Shown here: positions 50,681 to 59,480 of the stretch, in pieces
Layout of the letters: every line of letters begins with the position of its first letter
Numbering within the stretch: the stretch's first letter is position 1
Assembly (NCBI RefSeq): GCF_003096275.1
Contig: NZ_QENQ01000001.1
Span: 1-64,000, forward strand
DNA length: 64,000 nt
Reading direction: 5' to 3'
Origin: Sphingomonas pokkalii
GTDB lineage: Bacteria > Pseudomonadota > Alphaproteobacteria > Sphingomonadales > Sphingomonadaceae
Translations under genes and position numbers: made by a program
The notes under the pieces: model-generated
Seen by the model: only the letters and a program-made list of their open reading frames with translations
What the model was told of the DNA's origin: nothing
The model's database searches: none

Positions 50681-51202
50681 CTAGCGATAGAAGCCGGGCA
50701 GGACGCGGATCACCCTGCCGTAGCGCGGCTCCACCAGCAGCATGTCGCCATAATGGCGGACCCATACCCGGTGCATCCCCGCCGGCGGCAGGTGATACCG
50801 CCAGGGATCGGCGATCACATAGCGCGGCCCGTAATAGACCGGTCCAATCCTGGCTCCCGGCTGAAACCGGGAATAGCCAAAGGGGGCGCGCCACGATCCG
50901 CGCGCATAGAGATCGCCATGCCGCTCGCGCCAGGCCCGCCAGTCATTTTCCGCCCAGCGGCGCTCACGATCGCGCAGGTCTTCGCGATATTCGCGATGCG
51001 CCTCGCGCAGGTCCCGACGTTCCTCATGGATGCGTCGCGGATCGCCGGTGCGTTCGGCGCGGATCAGGTCGCGCTCCGCCTTGCGGATATCATGGACGTC
51101 GCCGCGCAACTCCGCGCGCGACTGTGCCGATGCCCCGATCGGCAACAGCATCGCGGGCATCGCGACTGCCGCGAGCAGCGCGGCGGTGACAAGCTTTCTC
51201 AT
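50681..51202 (-). CDS. RcnB-like periplasmic protein
   Basis: The 173-residue product has a signal peptide (LLAAVAMPAMLLPIGASAQ) and a long, highly charged helical part (RRIHEERRDLREAHREYREDLRDRERRWAEN). A small C-terminal domain follows (YVIADPWRYHLPPAGMHRVWVRHYGDMLLVEPRYGRVIRVL) that matches the RcnB family. E. coli RcnB helps nickel and cobalt efflux; most alphaproteobacterial members have no known role. No metal exporter gene is nearby. Confidence 0.82.
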   Translation of the reverse strand: MRKLVTAALLAAVAMPAMLLPIGASAQSRAELRGDVHDIRKAERDLIRAERTGDPRRIHEERRDLREAHREYREDLRDRERRWAENDWRAWRERHGDLYARGSWRAPFGYSRFQPGARIGPVYYGPRYVIADPWRYHLPPAGMHRVWVRHYGDMLLVEPRYGRVIRVLPGFYR

Positions 51203-51224
51203 CTGCGTCTCCCTTCCAACCGTC

Positions 51225-51244
51225 CCGGCCCGTCACCGGGCCGG
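51225..51244 (-). terminator. Hairpin between bamE and the RcnB-like gene
   Basis: CCGGCCCG at 51225-51232 pairs perfectly with CGGGCCGG at 51237-51244 around TCAC. It lies about 70 bases after the bamE stop and 20 bases before the next gene. There is no T-run, so the terminator role is tentative. Confidence 0.45.
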
Positions 51245-51317
51245 CATGGGACGCAGCATGGCGGCAGGCGGCTGAACCGTGCTGGAACCGGACAGTCAGC
51301 CGCGGGAAAGCTCTGAA

Positions 51318-51797
51318 TTACGGGCCGGTATTACCGCCGCCGCCTGCGCCGCCAGCGCCCGGCGCGCCCACGGTGCCGATATTGCCGAACAGATCCCGGA
51401 AGAAGCTGCGGCCGCGCCCCAGCGTCGGCGTCGTCTTGCCATAGGGGCTGATCGATGCCGCGAGTTCCACGCCCGTTTCGTCCACCGACGCGACATTCCC
51501 CGACGCGTCGAAGCGGATGCGCAGCGTCGTCTGCGTCTTCACGCGCGGATTGCGGAAGGCGAAATTGCTGCTGTCGCGCGAGACGTAGAACCACTCGCCT
51601 TCGTTGAACTGGCTGGTGAAGCTGGGCTGACCGAGCGTCTGCGCCACGGAGTCGCGGGTATCGATGCCAGGCTGCACCGACGCGACCAGATCGTGATCGA
51701 CGACATAGCCCTGATGCGTCCGCACCGGCGTACAAGCGGTGGTGCCGAGCACGACCAACAACGCGGCGGTGCCGAGCGTGCGAACGGGAAGCGACAT
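51318..51797 (-). CDS. bamE: Outer membrane assembly lipoprotein BamE (SmpA/OmlA)
   Basis: BamE is a small lipoprotein of the BAM complex that inserts beta-barrel proteins into the outer membrane. The 159-residue protein has a lipobox (TTAC, Cys22) and the SmpA/OmlA core: HQGYVVDHDLVASVQPGIDTRDSVAQTLGQPS, WFYVSRDSSNFAF and LRIRFDASGNVASVDE. A Gly-rich tail (GAPGAGGAGGGG) is typical in sphingomonads. GGAG lies eight bases before ATG 51797. It is divergent from the cytochrome chaperone gene, a conserved arrangement in this group. Confidence 0.92.
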   Translation of the reverse strand: MSLPVRTLGTAALLVVLGTTACTPVRTHQGYVVDHDLVASVQPGIDTRDSVAQTLGQPSFTSQFNEGEWFYVSRDSSNFAFRNPRVKTQTTLRIRFDASGNVASVDETGVELAASISPYGKTTPTLGRGRSFFRDLFGNIGTVGAPGAGGAGGGGNTGP

Positions 51798-51924
51798 CAG
51801 GATCTCCAGGCAAACACACAGGCAACGCAGGGGCCCCCGGATTGCATCGCGGGCCGAACGCCTCAATATGCGGCAAAATGCGGCCAAACAAGGTCGCTTC
51901 CCGAGGAAGGCACGAACAACGGCG

Positions 51925-52437
51925 ATGCGAATGCTCCAGCGGCTCTTCGGCCGGCCCGATCGCGGCACGGCGCCGCAGCTCTATGCGGGCGTGGTGGCGC
52001 GCGGCCGGGCGCCGCACTGGTACACCGACGGCGCGGTACCGGACACCGTCGATGGCCGGTTCGACATGATCGCTGCGATCCTCTGCATGGTCCTGCTGCG
52101 GCTCGAAGCGGAACCGGCGGGCATCCCGACCAGCACCGCGCTGGCGGAATGCTTCATAGACGATATGGACGGCCAGTTGCGCGAGATCGGTATCGGCGAC
52201 ATCATCGTCGGCAAGCATGTCGGGCGGATGATGGGCATGCTCGGCGGTCGCCTCGGCGCCTATCGCAGCGGACTGGCCGAGGGCGACCTCGCCCCGGCCC
52301 TCGTCCGCAACCTCTATCGCGGCACGGCCCCGGCGCCGTCCGCCCTCACCCATGTCACGGCGCGGCTGCGCGCCTTTCGCGATGCGCTGGCGGCGATCCC
52401 GCTCGCGCGTGTGATCGCAGGAGAACTGCCCGAATGA
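51925..52437 (+). CDS. Ubiquinol-cytochrome c chaperone family protein
   Basis: This protein is related to mitochondrial CBP3, which helps cytochrome b of complex III fold. The 170-residue protein shows the family blocks LYAGVVARGRAPHWYTDGAVPDTVDGRFDMI and LRLEAEP, then FIDDMDGQLREIGIGDIIVGKHVGRMM. ATG 51925 or 51931 are both possible. Its stop overlaps the start of the DUF177 gene (ATGA), so the two are coupled. Confidence 0.9.
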   Translation: MRMLQRLFGRPDRGTAPQLYAGVVARGRAPHWYTDGAVPDTVDGRFDMIAAILCMVLLRLEAEPAGIPTSTALAECFIDDMDGQLREIGIGDIIVGKHVGRMMGMLGGRLGAYRSGLAEGDLAPALVRNLYRGTAPAPSALTHVTARLRAFRDALAAIPLARVIAGELPE

Positions 52438-52961
52438 CCGACCCCGAATTTTCCCGTCCCCACCGGCTCGACCAGATCGGCGCCGGCGAAAGCGAGGTTC
52501 GGATCGCCGCCGAGGATGCAGAGCGCGCCGCGCTCAGCCGCCGATTCGGCCTCAAGGCGATCGATACGCTGGAAGCCTCCTACCGCCTGCGCCGCGACGC
52601 GCAGGGCGTGGTGGCCCGCGGCCATCTCTCGGCGCGGCTGACCCAGGCCTGCGTCGTCACCGGCGATTCGCTGCCGGCCAGGGTGGAGCAGGATTTCGCA
52701 ATCCGCTTCGTTCCCGAGCCCGCCGCCCAGGGCGAGGACGAAGTGGAGCTGACCGAGGACGAATGCGACACCGTCTTCTATACCGGCGGCACGATCGATC
52801 TGGGCGAGGCCGCCGCCGAGACGATGGCGCTGGAACTCGATCCCTATCCGCGCAGCGCGCGCGCCGCCGAAGTGCTGCGCGACGCCGGCGTGAAGAGCGA
52901 AGAAGAAGCGGCGCCGGTCAATGCGCTGGCGGGACTGAAGGATCTGCTCGCCAAGAAGTGA
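52434..52961 (+). CDS. DUF177/YceD-family protein
   Basis: The 175-residue product belongs to the YceD family, whose members are linked to 23S rRNA maturation and ribosome assembly and usually stand next to rpmF and plsX. The family core is visible: GHLSARLTQACVVTGDSLPARVEQDF with two central Cys-free strands, then DTVFYTGGTIDLGEAAAETMALELDPYPRS. Here rpmF and plsX are missing and a tetR gene follows on the other strand. Translationally coupled to the chaperone gene. Confidence 0.9.
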   Translation: MTDPEFSRPHRLDQIGAGESEVRIAAEDAERAALSRRFGLKAIDTLEASYRLRRDAQGVVARGHLSARLTQACVVTGDSLPARVEQDFAIRFVPEPAAQGEDEVELTEDECDTVFYTGGTIDLGEAAAETMALELDPYPRSARAAEVLRDAGVKSEEEAAPVNALAGLKDLLAKK

Positions 52962-53058
52962 GCCGCTGCGGGCGGGTGGCAAGCAGGTACGCGGCCGCGC
53001 CAAGCGGAGGACGTGGGCCTGCCATCCGAAACGCGCGACGACCGGCAGGCGCAAGCGG

Positions 53059-53712
53059 TCAACGATCGATGCCGATGCCCCGGGCCAGCAGCTGCGCCAC
53101 AACCTCGGCGATCGCCTCGGGCGGGCTTTCCTCGTCCCATACGCTATAGCGCAGGCCGAGGAACACGTTCATCCCCATGATCGCCCAGGCATGAATTTCG
53201 CTCACCTCGTCGCGCAGTTCGCCGCGCTCGGCACCGGCGCGCAACCGGGCGGCGATGCGTTCGGCGGTGCTGGCATAGTGATGGCGGAAGCTGGCGGGAT
53301 CGACGAACTCCGCCTCGTCGATGATGCGGTAAATTTCCTTGTGGGTGCGCGCGAAGCCGATGAACGCCTGCAACGCCGCCCGTTCCGCATCGATCTGGTC
53401 GCGCGCGCCCCGTAGCGAGGGCGCGACATGGTCGCGCACCTGGTCGCTCATGTCGCGAACCAGCGCGCGGAACACTGCGTCCTTCGAATCGAAATAGGTG
53501 TAGAAGCTGCCCAGCGCCACGCCCGCGCGGCGCGTGATTCCGCTGATCGACCCTTCGTGGAACCCCTTCTCGCCGAATTCCGCCGCGGCGGCGTCCAGGA
53601 TGGCGCGAAGCGTGCGCCGTCCGCGCTCGGTGCGCGGGACCTTGCCCTCGCTCGCAGCAGCGCCCGCATCCGCTCCGGAAGTGGCCGAAATGCCACGCTC
53701 CTCCGCCTTCAT
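53059..53712 (-). CDS. TetR-family transcriptional regulator
   Basis: The 217-residue protein has an N-terminal TetR helix-turn-helix (RAILDAAAAEFGEKGFHEGSISGITRRAGVALGSFYTYFDSKDAVF, residues about 36-81) and a helical ligand domain. It is divergent from the TonB-dependent receptor gene with 113 bases between them. The symmetrical TGAAACC-N7-GGTTTCA there is a good candidate operator, so it probably represses the receptor, itself and perhaps the MFS gene. The ligand is unknown, possibly a lipophilic nutrient. Confidence 0.9.
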   Translation of the reverse strand: MKAEERGISATSGADAGAAASEGKVPRTERGRRTLRAILDAAAAEFGEKGFHEGSISGITRRAGVALGSFYTYFDSKDAVFRALVRDMSDQVRDHVAPSLRGARDQIDAERAALQAFIGFARTHKEIYRIIDEAEFVDPASFRHHYASTAERIAARLRAGAERGELRDEVSEIHAWAIMGMNVFLGLRYSVWDEESPPEAIAEVVAQLLARGIGIDR

Positions 53713-53736
53713 CCGCCTCCCCTTTCAATCCTAAGT

Positions 53737-53757
53737 TGAAACCCGGTTCAGGTTTCA
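53737..53757. promoter_or_regulatory. Candidate TetR operator
   Basis: TGAAACC at 53737-53743 and GGTTTCA at 53751-53757 are perfect inverted copies seven bases apart, 25 bases from the tetR start and about 70 from the receptor start. The size and place fit a TetR-family operator. Confidence 0.6.
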
Positions 53758-53780
53758 GTATAACTTCCCATAACGGCTTA

Positions 53781-53803
53781 CAACCCACGTCAACGATGGG
53801 TTG
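53781..53803 (+). promoter_or_regulatory. Hairpin/inverted repeat in the TonB-receptor leader
   Basis: CAACCCA at 53781-53787 and TGGGTTG at 53797-53803 are perfect inverted copies. They end six bases before the GGGGAGG ribosome site of the receptor gene. The element could be a second operator or an mRNA hairpin that tunes translation. Confidence 0.45.
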
Positions 53804-53825
53804 CACCAGGGGAGGATTACTACGC

Positions 53826-56153
53826 ATGTCACGGCCCGACTCCGTCCGCATCGCCTTGCTCGCCAGCGCCGCGCTGCTTTCCGCCGCGCCAGCCTTCGCA
53901 CAGGATAGCGCCACCACCGACCAGGTCGCGCAGGGCGCATCCCAAGGCGAAGAAATCATCGTCACCGCTCGCCGCCGCGAGGAAAGCCTGCTCGACGTGC
54001 CGATCGCCGTCACCGCGATCAGCGGCGCGCAGTTGAACGCGCAGGGCGCGCTCGACATCACCGACATCGCCCAATCGGCGCCGAACGTCTCGCTCGAGGT
54101 ATCGCGCGGCACCAACAACACGCTTTCCGCCTTCATCCGCGGCGTCGGCCAGCAGGATCCGGTCGCAGGCTTCGAGGCGGGCGTGGGCCTCTATCTCGAC
54201 GATGTGTACCTGAACCGGCCGCAGGCGGCGGTGCTCGACATCTACGACGTCGACCGGATCGAGGTGCTGCGCGGGCCCCAGGGTACGCTGTATGGCCGCA
54301 ACACCATCGGCGGCGCGGTGAAATACGTCACCAAGCGGATCGGCGCCGACCCGCAGCTGCAACTGCGCGGCACCTATGGCACGTACAACCAGGCGGATCT
54401 GGTGGTGAGCGCCAGCGCGCCGCTAGGCGATACCGGCCTGAAGGTCAGCGCCGCCGGCGCGCGGCTCAGCCGGGGCGGCTTCGGCACCAACCTCACCACG
54501 GGGCAGGACAATTACAACAAGGATCTGTGGGCCGCGCGCGGTACGGTGGAATATGCCCCCAGCAGCAGCGCCTTCTTCCGCGTCTCGGGCGATTATACCC
54601 ATGACAAGAGCAACCCGCGCGGCGGCCACCGGCTGATCCCCGGCATCGTCAGCGGCACGCCGGTGCTGAGCGACAAGTTCGATTCGCAGGGCGGCCTCGT
54701 CACCCCGAAGCAGGACGTGAAGGCATGGGGGGTCACCGGCCTTGCCGAACTGCACGCCGCCGACTGGCTGACCTTCCGCTCGATCACCGCCTATCGCAAG
54801 GATGACAGCGCGACCCCGATCGACTTCGACGCGCTGCCGGCGGTGCAGGTCGACGTGCCGGCCTTCTACAACAACAAGCAGTTCAGCCAGGAAGCGCAGC
54901 TGCTCGTGGATACCGGCGGCTTCTCCGGCCTGCTTGGTATCTACTATCTCGATGCAAAGGCGAAGACGGTGTTCGACGTGCGCCTGCCCGGCGGCGTGAC
55001 CGCGCTGACCTTCGGCGATGTGAAGACCGACACCGTCGCGGTCTTCGGCGACTTCACCTACGACATCACGCCGATGCTCAGCGTCTCGGCCGGCGGGCGC
55101 TATACCTGGGACCAGCGCCAGTCGCGGGTATTGCGCCAGACCTTCCTGGGCGGCGGCTCGCCCTTTTTCGGGGGCACCGGTGCGCTGTTCGCCACCACCT
55201 CCGATTTCCGCGGCAGCGCCGACTTCAAGAAGTTCACGCCGCGCGCCTCGATCAGCTTCAAGCCGAGCAGTGATCACACGCTCTATGCAAGTTGGGCGGA
55301 CGGCTTCAAGGGCGGCGGCTTCGATCCGCGCGGCCAGACCAGCGCGTGCCGCACCCCGACCGGCACGCCCTGCACGCCGGCCCAGGTCTATGACTTCATG
55401 TCGTTCGATCCGGAAACCGTCTCCAGCTACGAGATCGGGTACAAGGCGTCGCTGTTCGATCGCCGGCTGAGTTTCGCACTCGCCGCCTTCCATGCCGATT
55501 ATACCGACGTGCAGGTGCCCGGCTCGATCGGCACCACGATCAACGGCCAGCAGAGCTTTATCGGCATCACCACCAATGCCGGCAAGGCGCGGATGCGGGG
55601 CGTCGAATTCGAAGGCAATCTGATCGCGGCGCGCGATCTCGGCGCGCCGGGCGGGACGCTCAACCTCAATTGGTCGGTCGGCTATCTCGATGCGCGCTAC
55701 AAGCGCTTCATCGATTCGCGGGGAATCGACGTCGCCAATCGTCGCCGCATCCAGAACACGCCGGATTGGACCGCGAGCGGCACCATCGGCTATTCGGTGC
55801 CGGTGGGCAGCGAGGGCCAGGTGGCGGCGAGCGTCACCGCCTCCTATCGCAGCGCCTCGCAGCAGTTCGAGCTGCGCACGCCGATGCTCGACCAGCCGGG
55901 CTTCACCCTGTTCGACGCGAATGTGAACTGGGACATCACCAAGAAGCTGTCGATCGGCGTCCATGGCCGCAACCTGTTCGACAAGCGCTACATCGTCTCG
56001 GGCTACAACTTCCTCGCGCAGAACCCGGATACCGGCGACTTCCTGCGCACGCCGGCGGGGGCCTATGTACCGACACTGGGGACCGAGGGCGTGCTGACCG
56101 GCTATTACGGCAACCCGCGCCAGGTGTTCGTGACGGGGACGGTGAAGTTCTAG
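53826..56153 (+). CDS. TonB-dependent receptor
   Basis: This outer-membrane gated channel takes up a scarce substrate using TonB energy. The 775-residue protein has a signal peptide (ALLASAALLSAAPAFAQ) and a TonB box region (EEIIVTARRREESL, about 42-55). The plug has VPIAVTAISGAQL and RIEVLRGPQGTLYGRNTIGGAV, and a 22-strand barrel ends in GNPRQVFVTGTVKF. This 'RREESLLDVPIAV' type is common in sphingomonads, and substrates range from siderophores to aromatics and terpenoids. It is probably controlled by the divergent TetR and works with the MFS gene downstream. Confidence 0.95.
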   Translation: MSRPDSVRIALLASAALLSAAPAFAQDSATTDQVAQGASQGEEIIVTARRREESLLDVPIAVTAISGAQLNAQGALDITDIAQSAPNVSLEVSRGTNNTLSAFIRGVGQQDPVAGFEAGVGLYLDDVYLNRPQAAVLDIYDVDRIEVLRGPQGTLYGRNTIGGAVKYVTKRIGADPQLQLRGTYGTYNQADLVVSASAPLGDTGLKVSAAGARLSRGGFGTNLTTGQDNYNKDLWAARGTVEYAPSSSAFFRVSGDYTHDKSNPRGGHRLIPGIVSGTPVLSDKFDSQGGLVTPKQDVKAWGVTGLAELHAADWLTFRSITAYRKDDSATPIDFDALPAVQVDVPAFYNNKQFSQEAQLLVDTGGFSGLLGIYYLDAKAKTVFDVRLPGGVTALTFGDVKTDTVAVFGDFTYDITPMLSVSAGGRYTWDQRQSRVLRQTFLGGGSPFFGGTGALFATTSDFRGSADFKKFTPRASISFKPSSDHTLYASWADGFKGGGFDPRGQTSACRTPTGTPCTPAQVYDFMSFDPETVSSYEIGYKASLFDRRLSFALAAFHADYTDVQVPGSIGTTINGQQSFIGITTNAGKARMRGVEFEGNLIAARDLGAPGGTLNLNWSVGYLDARYKRFIDSRGIDVANRRRIQNTPDWTASGTIGYSVPVGSEGQVAASVTASYRSASQQFELRTPMLDQPGFTLFDANVNWDITKKLSIGVHGRNLFDKRYIVSGYNFLAQNPDTGDFLRTPAGAYVPTLGTEGVLTGYYGNPRQVFVTGTVKF

Positions 56154-56171
56154 GGGACAACGCCAGCCAAA

Positions 56172-56288
56172 GGATCCTCGTCATTCCCGCGAAGGCGGAA
56201 ATCCATTGGCCTGCACGCTGGGGGAAAGAACCGCGGCACCTGCGCGAATGGATCCCCGCCTTCGCGGGGATGACGAAGGATCTCCAGA
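56172..56288. repeat. Bipartite palindromic repeat (BIME/REP-like pair)
   Basis: Two inverted arms of about 40 bases (56172-56210 and 56240-56288) share CGTCATTCCCGCGAAGGCGG and GATCC/ATCCAT blocks, with a short centre between them. The unit CATTCCCGCGAAGGCGG is a widespread REP core in sphingomonads and xanthomonads. It fills most of the 196-base gap between receptor and MFS genes and may end the receptor transcript. Confidence 0.85.
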
Positions 56289-56349
56289 CTTCCCTCGGAA
56301 CAACGAGGGCCGCTAGGCAGCGTTCACCATCTCTGGCCGAGGACCCACC

Positions 56350-57603
56350 ATGCCCCCGCACCCCACCCGTCCCGCTGGCACACGCGGCCTCGTCCTTGCG
56401 ATGCTGCTGCTGGTCTATATCTTCAACTTCCTCGACCGGCAGATCCTCTCGATCCTGGCGCAGCCGGTGAAGGCGGACCTGGGGCTCGACGACGGGCAGC
56501 TCGGCATGCTGGGCGGCTTTGCCTTCGCCTTGCTCTATTCCACCCTAGCCATCCCGCTGGCGATGCTGGCGGACCGCACCAGCCGCAGCTGGGTGATCGC
56601 GGTCTCGCTCGGCGTGTGGAGCGCGTTCACCGCGCTGTGCGGCACCGCGCAGCATTTCACGAGCATGTTCCTGTACCGCCTGGGCGTCGGCGTCGGCGAA
56701 GCGGGTGGCGTCGCGCCGAGCTATGCGCTGATCGCCGATGCCTGGCCGGCCGAGCGCCGGTCGCGCGCGCTCTCGATCTATTCGCTGGGCATTCCGCTCG
56801 GCTCGGCGGGGGGCGCACTGCTTGGCGGTTATATCGCGCAGACGGTGGAGTGGCGCACCGCCTTCCTCGTCGTCGGGCTGCTCGGGCTGGTGATCGCGGT
56901 GCCGTTCAAGTGGATCGTCCGCGATCCGCCGCGTGCCGCGCCGGCCAAGGATGCCATCCCGCTCCACCGCGTCTTCGCGATCCTTGCCGCCAAGCCCAGT
57001 TTCTGGCTGCTCGCCTTCGGCGCGGCGGCGGGATCGATGTGCGGCTATGGCGTGGCCTTCTGGCTGCCGAGCCTGATCCTGCGCAGCTTCCAGCTTAACC
57101 TGGCGCAGGTCGGCCAGTTCTTCGGCGGGCTCGCGCTCACCGGCGGCGTGGCCGGCATCCTGCTCGGCGGCTGGCTGGGCGACCGGCTCGGCGGCCGCGA
57201 CCGGAAGTGGTACGCGCTGGCGCCGGCGATCTGCTATGTGCTGGGCCTGCCGCTGTTCGTCGTCGGCGTGCTGGCGCAGAGCTGGCAGGCAGCGTTCCTG
57301 CTGTTCGTGGTGCCACAGGCGCTGGTCTATGTGTGGCTCGGCCCGGTGCTCACCGCCGTCCAGCACCTCGTGCCACCACAGATGCGCGCCACCGCCTCGG
57401 CCTCGTTCCTGCTGATCAACAACCTGATCGGCCTCGGCCTCGGCAGCTGGGTGATCGGCCTGCTCTCCAAGCAGCTGACGCCCGCCTATGGCGCGGCAGA
57501 CGGCCTGCGCTACGCGATCGCGGCGGGGCTCGGCCTCTACCTCGTCGCCGGCATCCTGATGGCGCTGGCGAGCCGGCGACTGGCACGGGACTGGGTCGAA
57601 TAA
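56350..57603 (+). CDS. MFS transporter, spinster family
   Basis: This is an inner-membrane carrier with twelve helices, 417 residues. The spinster-type signature is YIFNFLDRQILSILAQPVKADLGLDDGQLGMLGG in helix 1 and the next loop, followed by LADRTSRSWVIAVSL and FLYRLGVGVGEAGGVAPSYALIADAWP. In sphingomonads these carriers often lie next to a TonB-dependent receptor, suggesting that the pair moves one nutrient across both membranes. The first Met at 56350 follows a weak ribosome site. Confidence 0.92.
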   Translation: MPPHPTRPAGTRGLVLAMLLLVYIFNFLDRQILSILAQPVKADLGLDDGQLGMLGGFAFALLYSTLAIPLAMLADRTSRSWVIAVSLGVWSAFTALCGTAQHFTSMFLYRLGVGVGEAGGVAPSYALIADAWPAERRSRALSIYSLGIPLGSAGGALLGGYIAQTVEWRTAFLVVGLLGLVIAVPFKWIVRDPPRAAPAKDAIPLHRVFAILAAKPSFWLLAFGAAAGSMCGYGVAFWLPSLILRSFQLNLAQVGQFFGGLALTGGVAGILLGGWLGDRLGGRDRKWYALAPAICYVLGLPLFVVGVLAQSWQAAFLLFVVPQALVYVWLGPVLTAVQHLVPPQMRATASASFLLINNLIGLGLGSWVIGLLSKQLTPAYGAADGLRYAIAAGLGLYLVAGILMALASRRLARDWVE

Positions 57604-57624
57604 AGGCGCGATTCCCGCTGTCGC

Positions 57625-57647
57625 GTGGTTACTTCTATAATAACCAC
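57625..57647 (+). promoter_or_regulatory. Palindrome over a TATAAT box directly before a start codon
   Basis: GTGGTTA at 57625-57631 and TAACCAC at 57641-57647 are perfect inverted copies around CTTCTATAA. A perfect TATAAT lies at 57636-57641. The ATG at 57648 comes six bases later, so transcription would begin at the start codon itself, giving a leaderless mRNA under a possible operator. Confidence 0.5.
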
Positions 57648-57887
57648 ATGAGCTATACCCCGACCGACCTCGCCAAAGCCGAGAAGAATGTGGTGCTCGC
57701 CGAGCGTCACATTGCCGCCCAGCAGGAAGTCCTCGCCATGATGCGCGCCGCCGGCAGCCCCACCGAGGGCGCCGAGGAACTGCTCGCCAAGTTCGAAGCC
57801 GGCCTCGGACGCGCCGAGCGCATCCGCGACTGGATCGCCAGCGGCCTCGGCGAGCGCGGCCGCGAACAGCAGCGTGCAGCGGCCTGA
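57648..57887 (+). CDS. Small helical hypothetical protein, possibly from a leaderless mRNA
   Basis: The 79-residue product is predicted almost wholly helical (LAKAEKNVVLAERHIAAQQEVLAMMRAAGSP, then EELLAKFEAGLGRAERIRDWIASGL), with no signal peptide. No Shine-Dalgarno sequence stands before ATG 57648; a TATAAT box six bases upstream suggests that the message begins with the start codon. Its stop is directly adjacent to the stop of the convergent prfC gene. It is not recognised, but reading frame, composition and promoter argue that it is real. Confidence 0.65.
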   Translation: MSYTPTDLAKAEKNVVLAERHIAAQQEVLAMMRAAGSPTEGAEELLAKFEAGLGRAERIRDWIASGLGERGREQQRAAA

Positions 57888-59456
57888 TTACCGCTCCCGC
57901 GTCGCGGCGAAGGTCACCTTGTTGTAGCGCTCGGCGATATACCCCACTTCCCAAGCCGACTTGGCCAGGAAAACCGGATTGCCGTCGCGATCCTTGGCGA
58001 GCGCGCCGCGGTTAAGGTCCAGAAACTCCTTCAGCGCGGCGGCATCGTCCGACGCGACCCAGCGCGCGGTGTCATAGGGCGAGGGCTCCAGCACCGCGCC
58101 CACCTTATATTCCGCATCGAGCCGGCTGAGCAGCACGTCAAGCTGCAGCTGGCCGACCACGCCGATGATCCAGTTCGATCCGATCTCCGGATAGAAGACC
58201 TGGATCACGCCCTCTTCGGAGAGGTCGTCCAGCGCCTTGCGCAGCTGCTTGGTCTTGGTCGGGTCCTTGAGAGCCACGCGGCGCAGGATTTCCGGCGCGA
58301 AATTGGGCAGCCCGGTAAAGCGCACCCCCGCCCGCTCGGACAGCGTATCGCCCACCCGCAGCGTGCCGTGGTTGGGGATGCCGATGATGTCACCCGGAAA
58401 CGCCTCGTCGGCCAGTTCGCGCTCGCGGGCGAAGAACAGGATCGGCGAATGGATCGCGATCGGCTTGCCATGGCCGGTCGGCACCAGCTTCATGCCGCGC
58501 TTGAACGTGCCCGAGACCAGCCGCATGAACGCGATGCGGTCGCGATGGTTGGGGTCCATGTTCGCCTGGACCTTGAACACGAAGCCGGTCACCTCGTCGC
58601 GGGTGGGCTCCACCGGCGCGGGCTCGGCCGGCAGCGCGTGCGGCGGCGGCGCGAACTCGGCGATCGCGGCGATCAGCGAATCCACGCCGAACTCCTTCAG
58701 CGCCGAACCGAAATAGACCGGCGTCATGTCGCCGTTGCGATAGGCCTCGCCGTCGAACTCGGCATAGCCGGCCTGAGCCAGCTCGACATCCTCGCGCAGC
58801 TTGGCGAGATTGTCGGCCGAGAGGATCGCATCGAGCTGCGGGTCGTCGACGCCGCTGGTCTGGATCACCTTGCCGTGGAACTCGCGGCTGTCGCCCTCGG
58901 GCAGCAGCAGGCGGTTGGTGGCGAGGTCGAAAATCCCCTCGAAGGTGCCGCCCATGCCCACCGGCCAGGTCATCGGCACCACGTCGAGCTGGAGCAGCTC
59001 GGCCACTTCGTCCAGCGTCGCGAACACCTCGCGGCCCTCGCGATCCACCTTGTTGACGAAGGTGATGATCGGCACGTTGCGCAGGCGGCAAACCTCGAAC
59101 AGCTTGCGGGTCTGGCTCTCGATGCCCTTGGCGACGTCGATCACCATCACCGCCGAGTCGACGGCGGTCAGCGTGCGGTAGGTGTCCTCCGAGAAGTCTT
59201 CGTGGCCCGGCGTGTCGAGCAGGTTGAAGGTGATCCCGTCACGCTCGAAGGTCATCACCGAGCTGGTGACCGAGATGCCGCGCTGCTGCTCGATCTTCAT
59301 CCAGTCCGAACGCGCGCGTCGGGCAGCACCGCGCGCCTTCACTTCACCGGCGAGATGGATCGCGCCGCCGAACAGCAGCAGCTTTTCGGTGAGCGTGGTC
59401 TTGCCCGCGTCCGGGTGCGAGATGATGGCGAACGTACGACGATCGGAGGGGGACAT
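57888..59456 (-). CDS. prfC: Peptide chain release factor 3
   Basis: RF3 is a GTPase that recycles RF1 and RF2 after translation termination. The 522-residue protein has the G1 motif FAIISHPDAGKTTLTEK, switch II DTPGHEDFSEDTYRTL and the NKVDREGREVF motif. RF3-type domain III ends with the conserved VLLSRLDAEYKVGAVLE. Full length. The region just upstream (59481-59513) holds a two-way terminator-like hairpin that separates it from the toxin gene. Confidence 0.96.
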   Translation of the reverse strand: MSPSDRRTFAIISHPDAGKTTLTEKLLLFGGAIHLAGEVKARGAARRARSDWMKIEQQRGISVTSSVMTFERDGITFNLLDTPGHEDFSEDTYRTLTAVDSAVMVIDVAKGIESQTRKLFEVCRLRNVPIITFVNKVDREGREVFATLDEVAELLQLDVVPMTWPVGMGGTFEGIFDLATNRLLLPEGDSREFHGKVIQTSGVDDPQLDAILSADNLAKLREDVELAQAGYAEFDGEAYRNGDMTPVYFGSALKEFGVDSLIAAIAEFAPPPHALPAEPAPVEPTRDEVTGFVFKVQANMDPNHRDRIAFMRLVSGTFKRGMKLVPTGHGKPIAIHSPILFFARERELADEAFPGDIIGIPNHGTLRVGDTLSERAGVRFTGLPNFAPEILRRVALKDPTKTKQLRKALDDLSEEGVIQVFYPEIGSNWIIGVVGQLQLDVLLSRLDAEYKVGAVLEPSPYDTARWVASDDAAALKEFLDLNRGALAKDRDGNPVFLAKSAWEVGYIAERYNKVTFAATRER

Positions 59457-59480
59457 GCGGGTACTTCGAACGGGAGGGAG

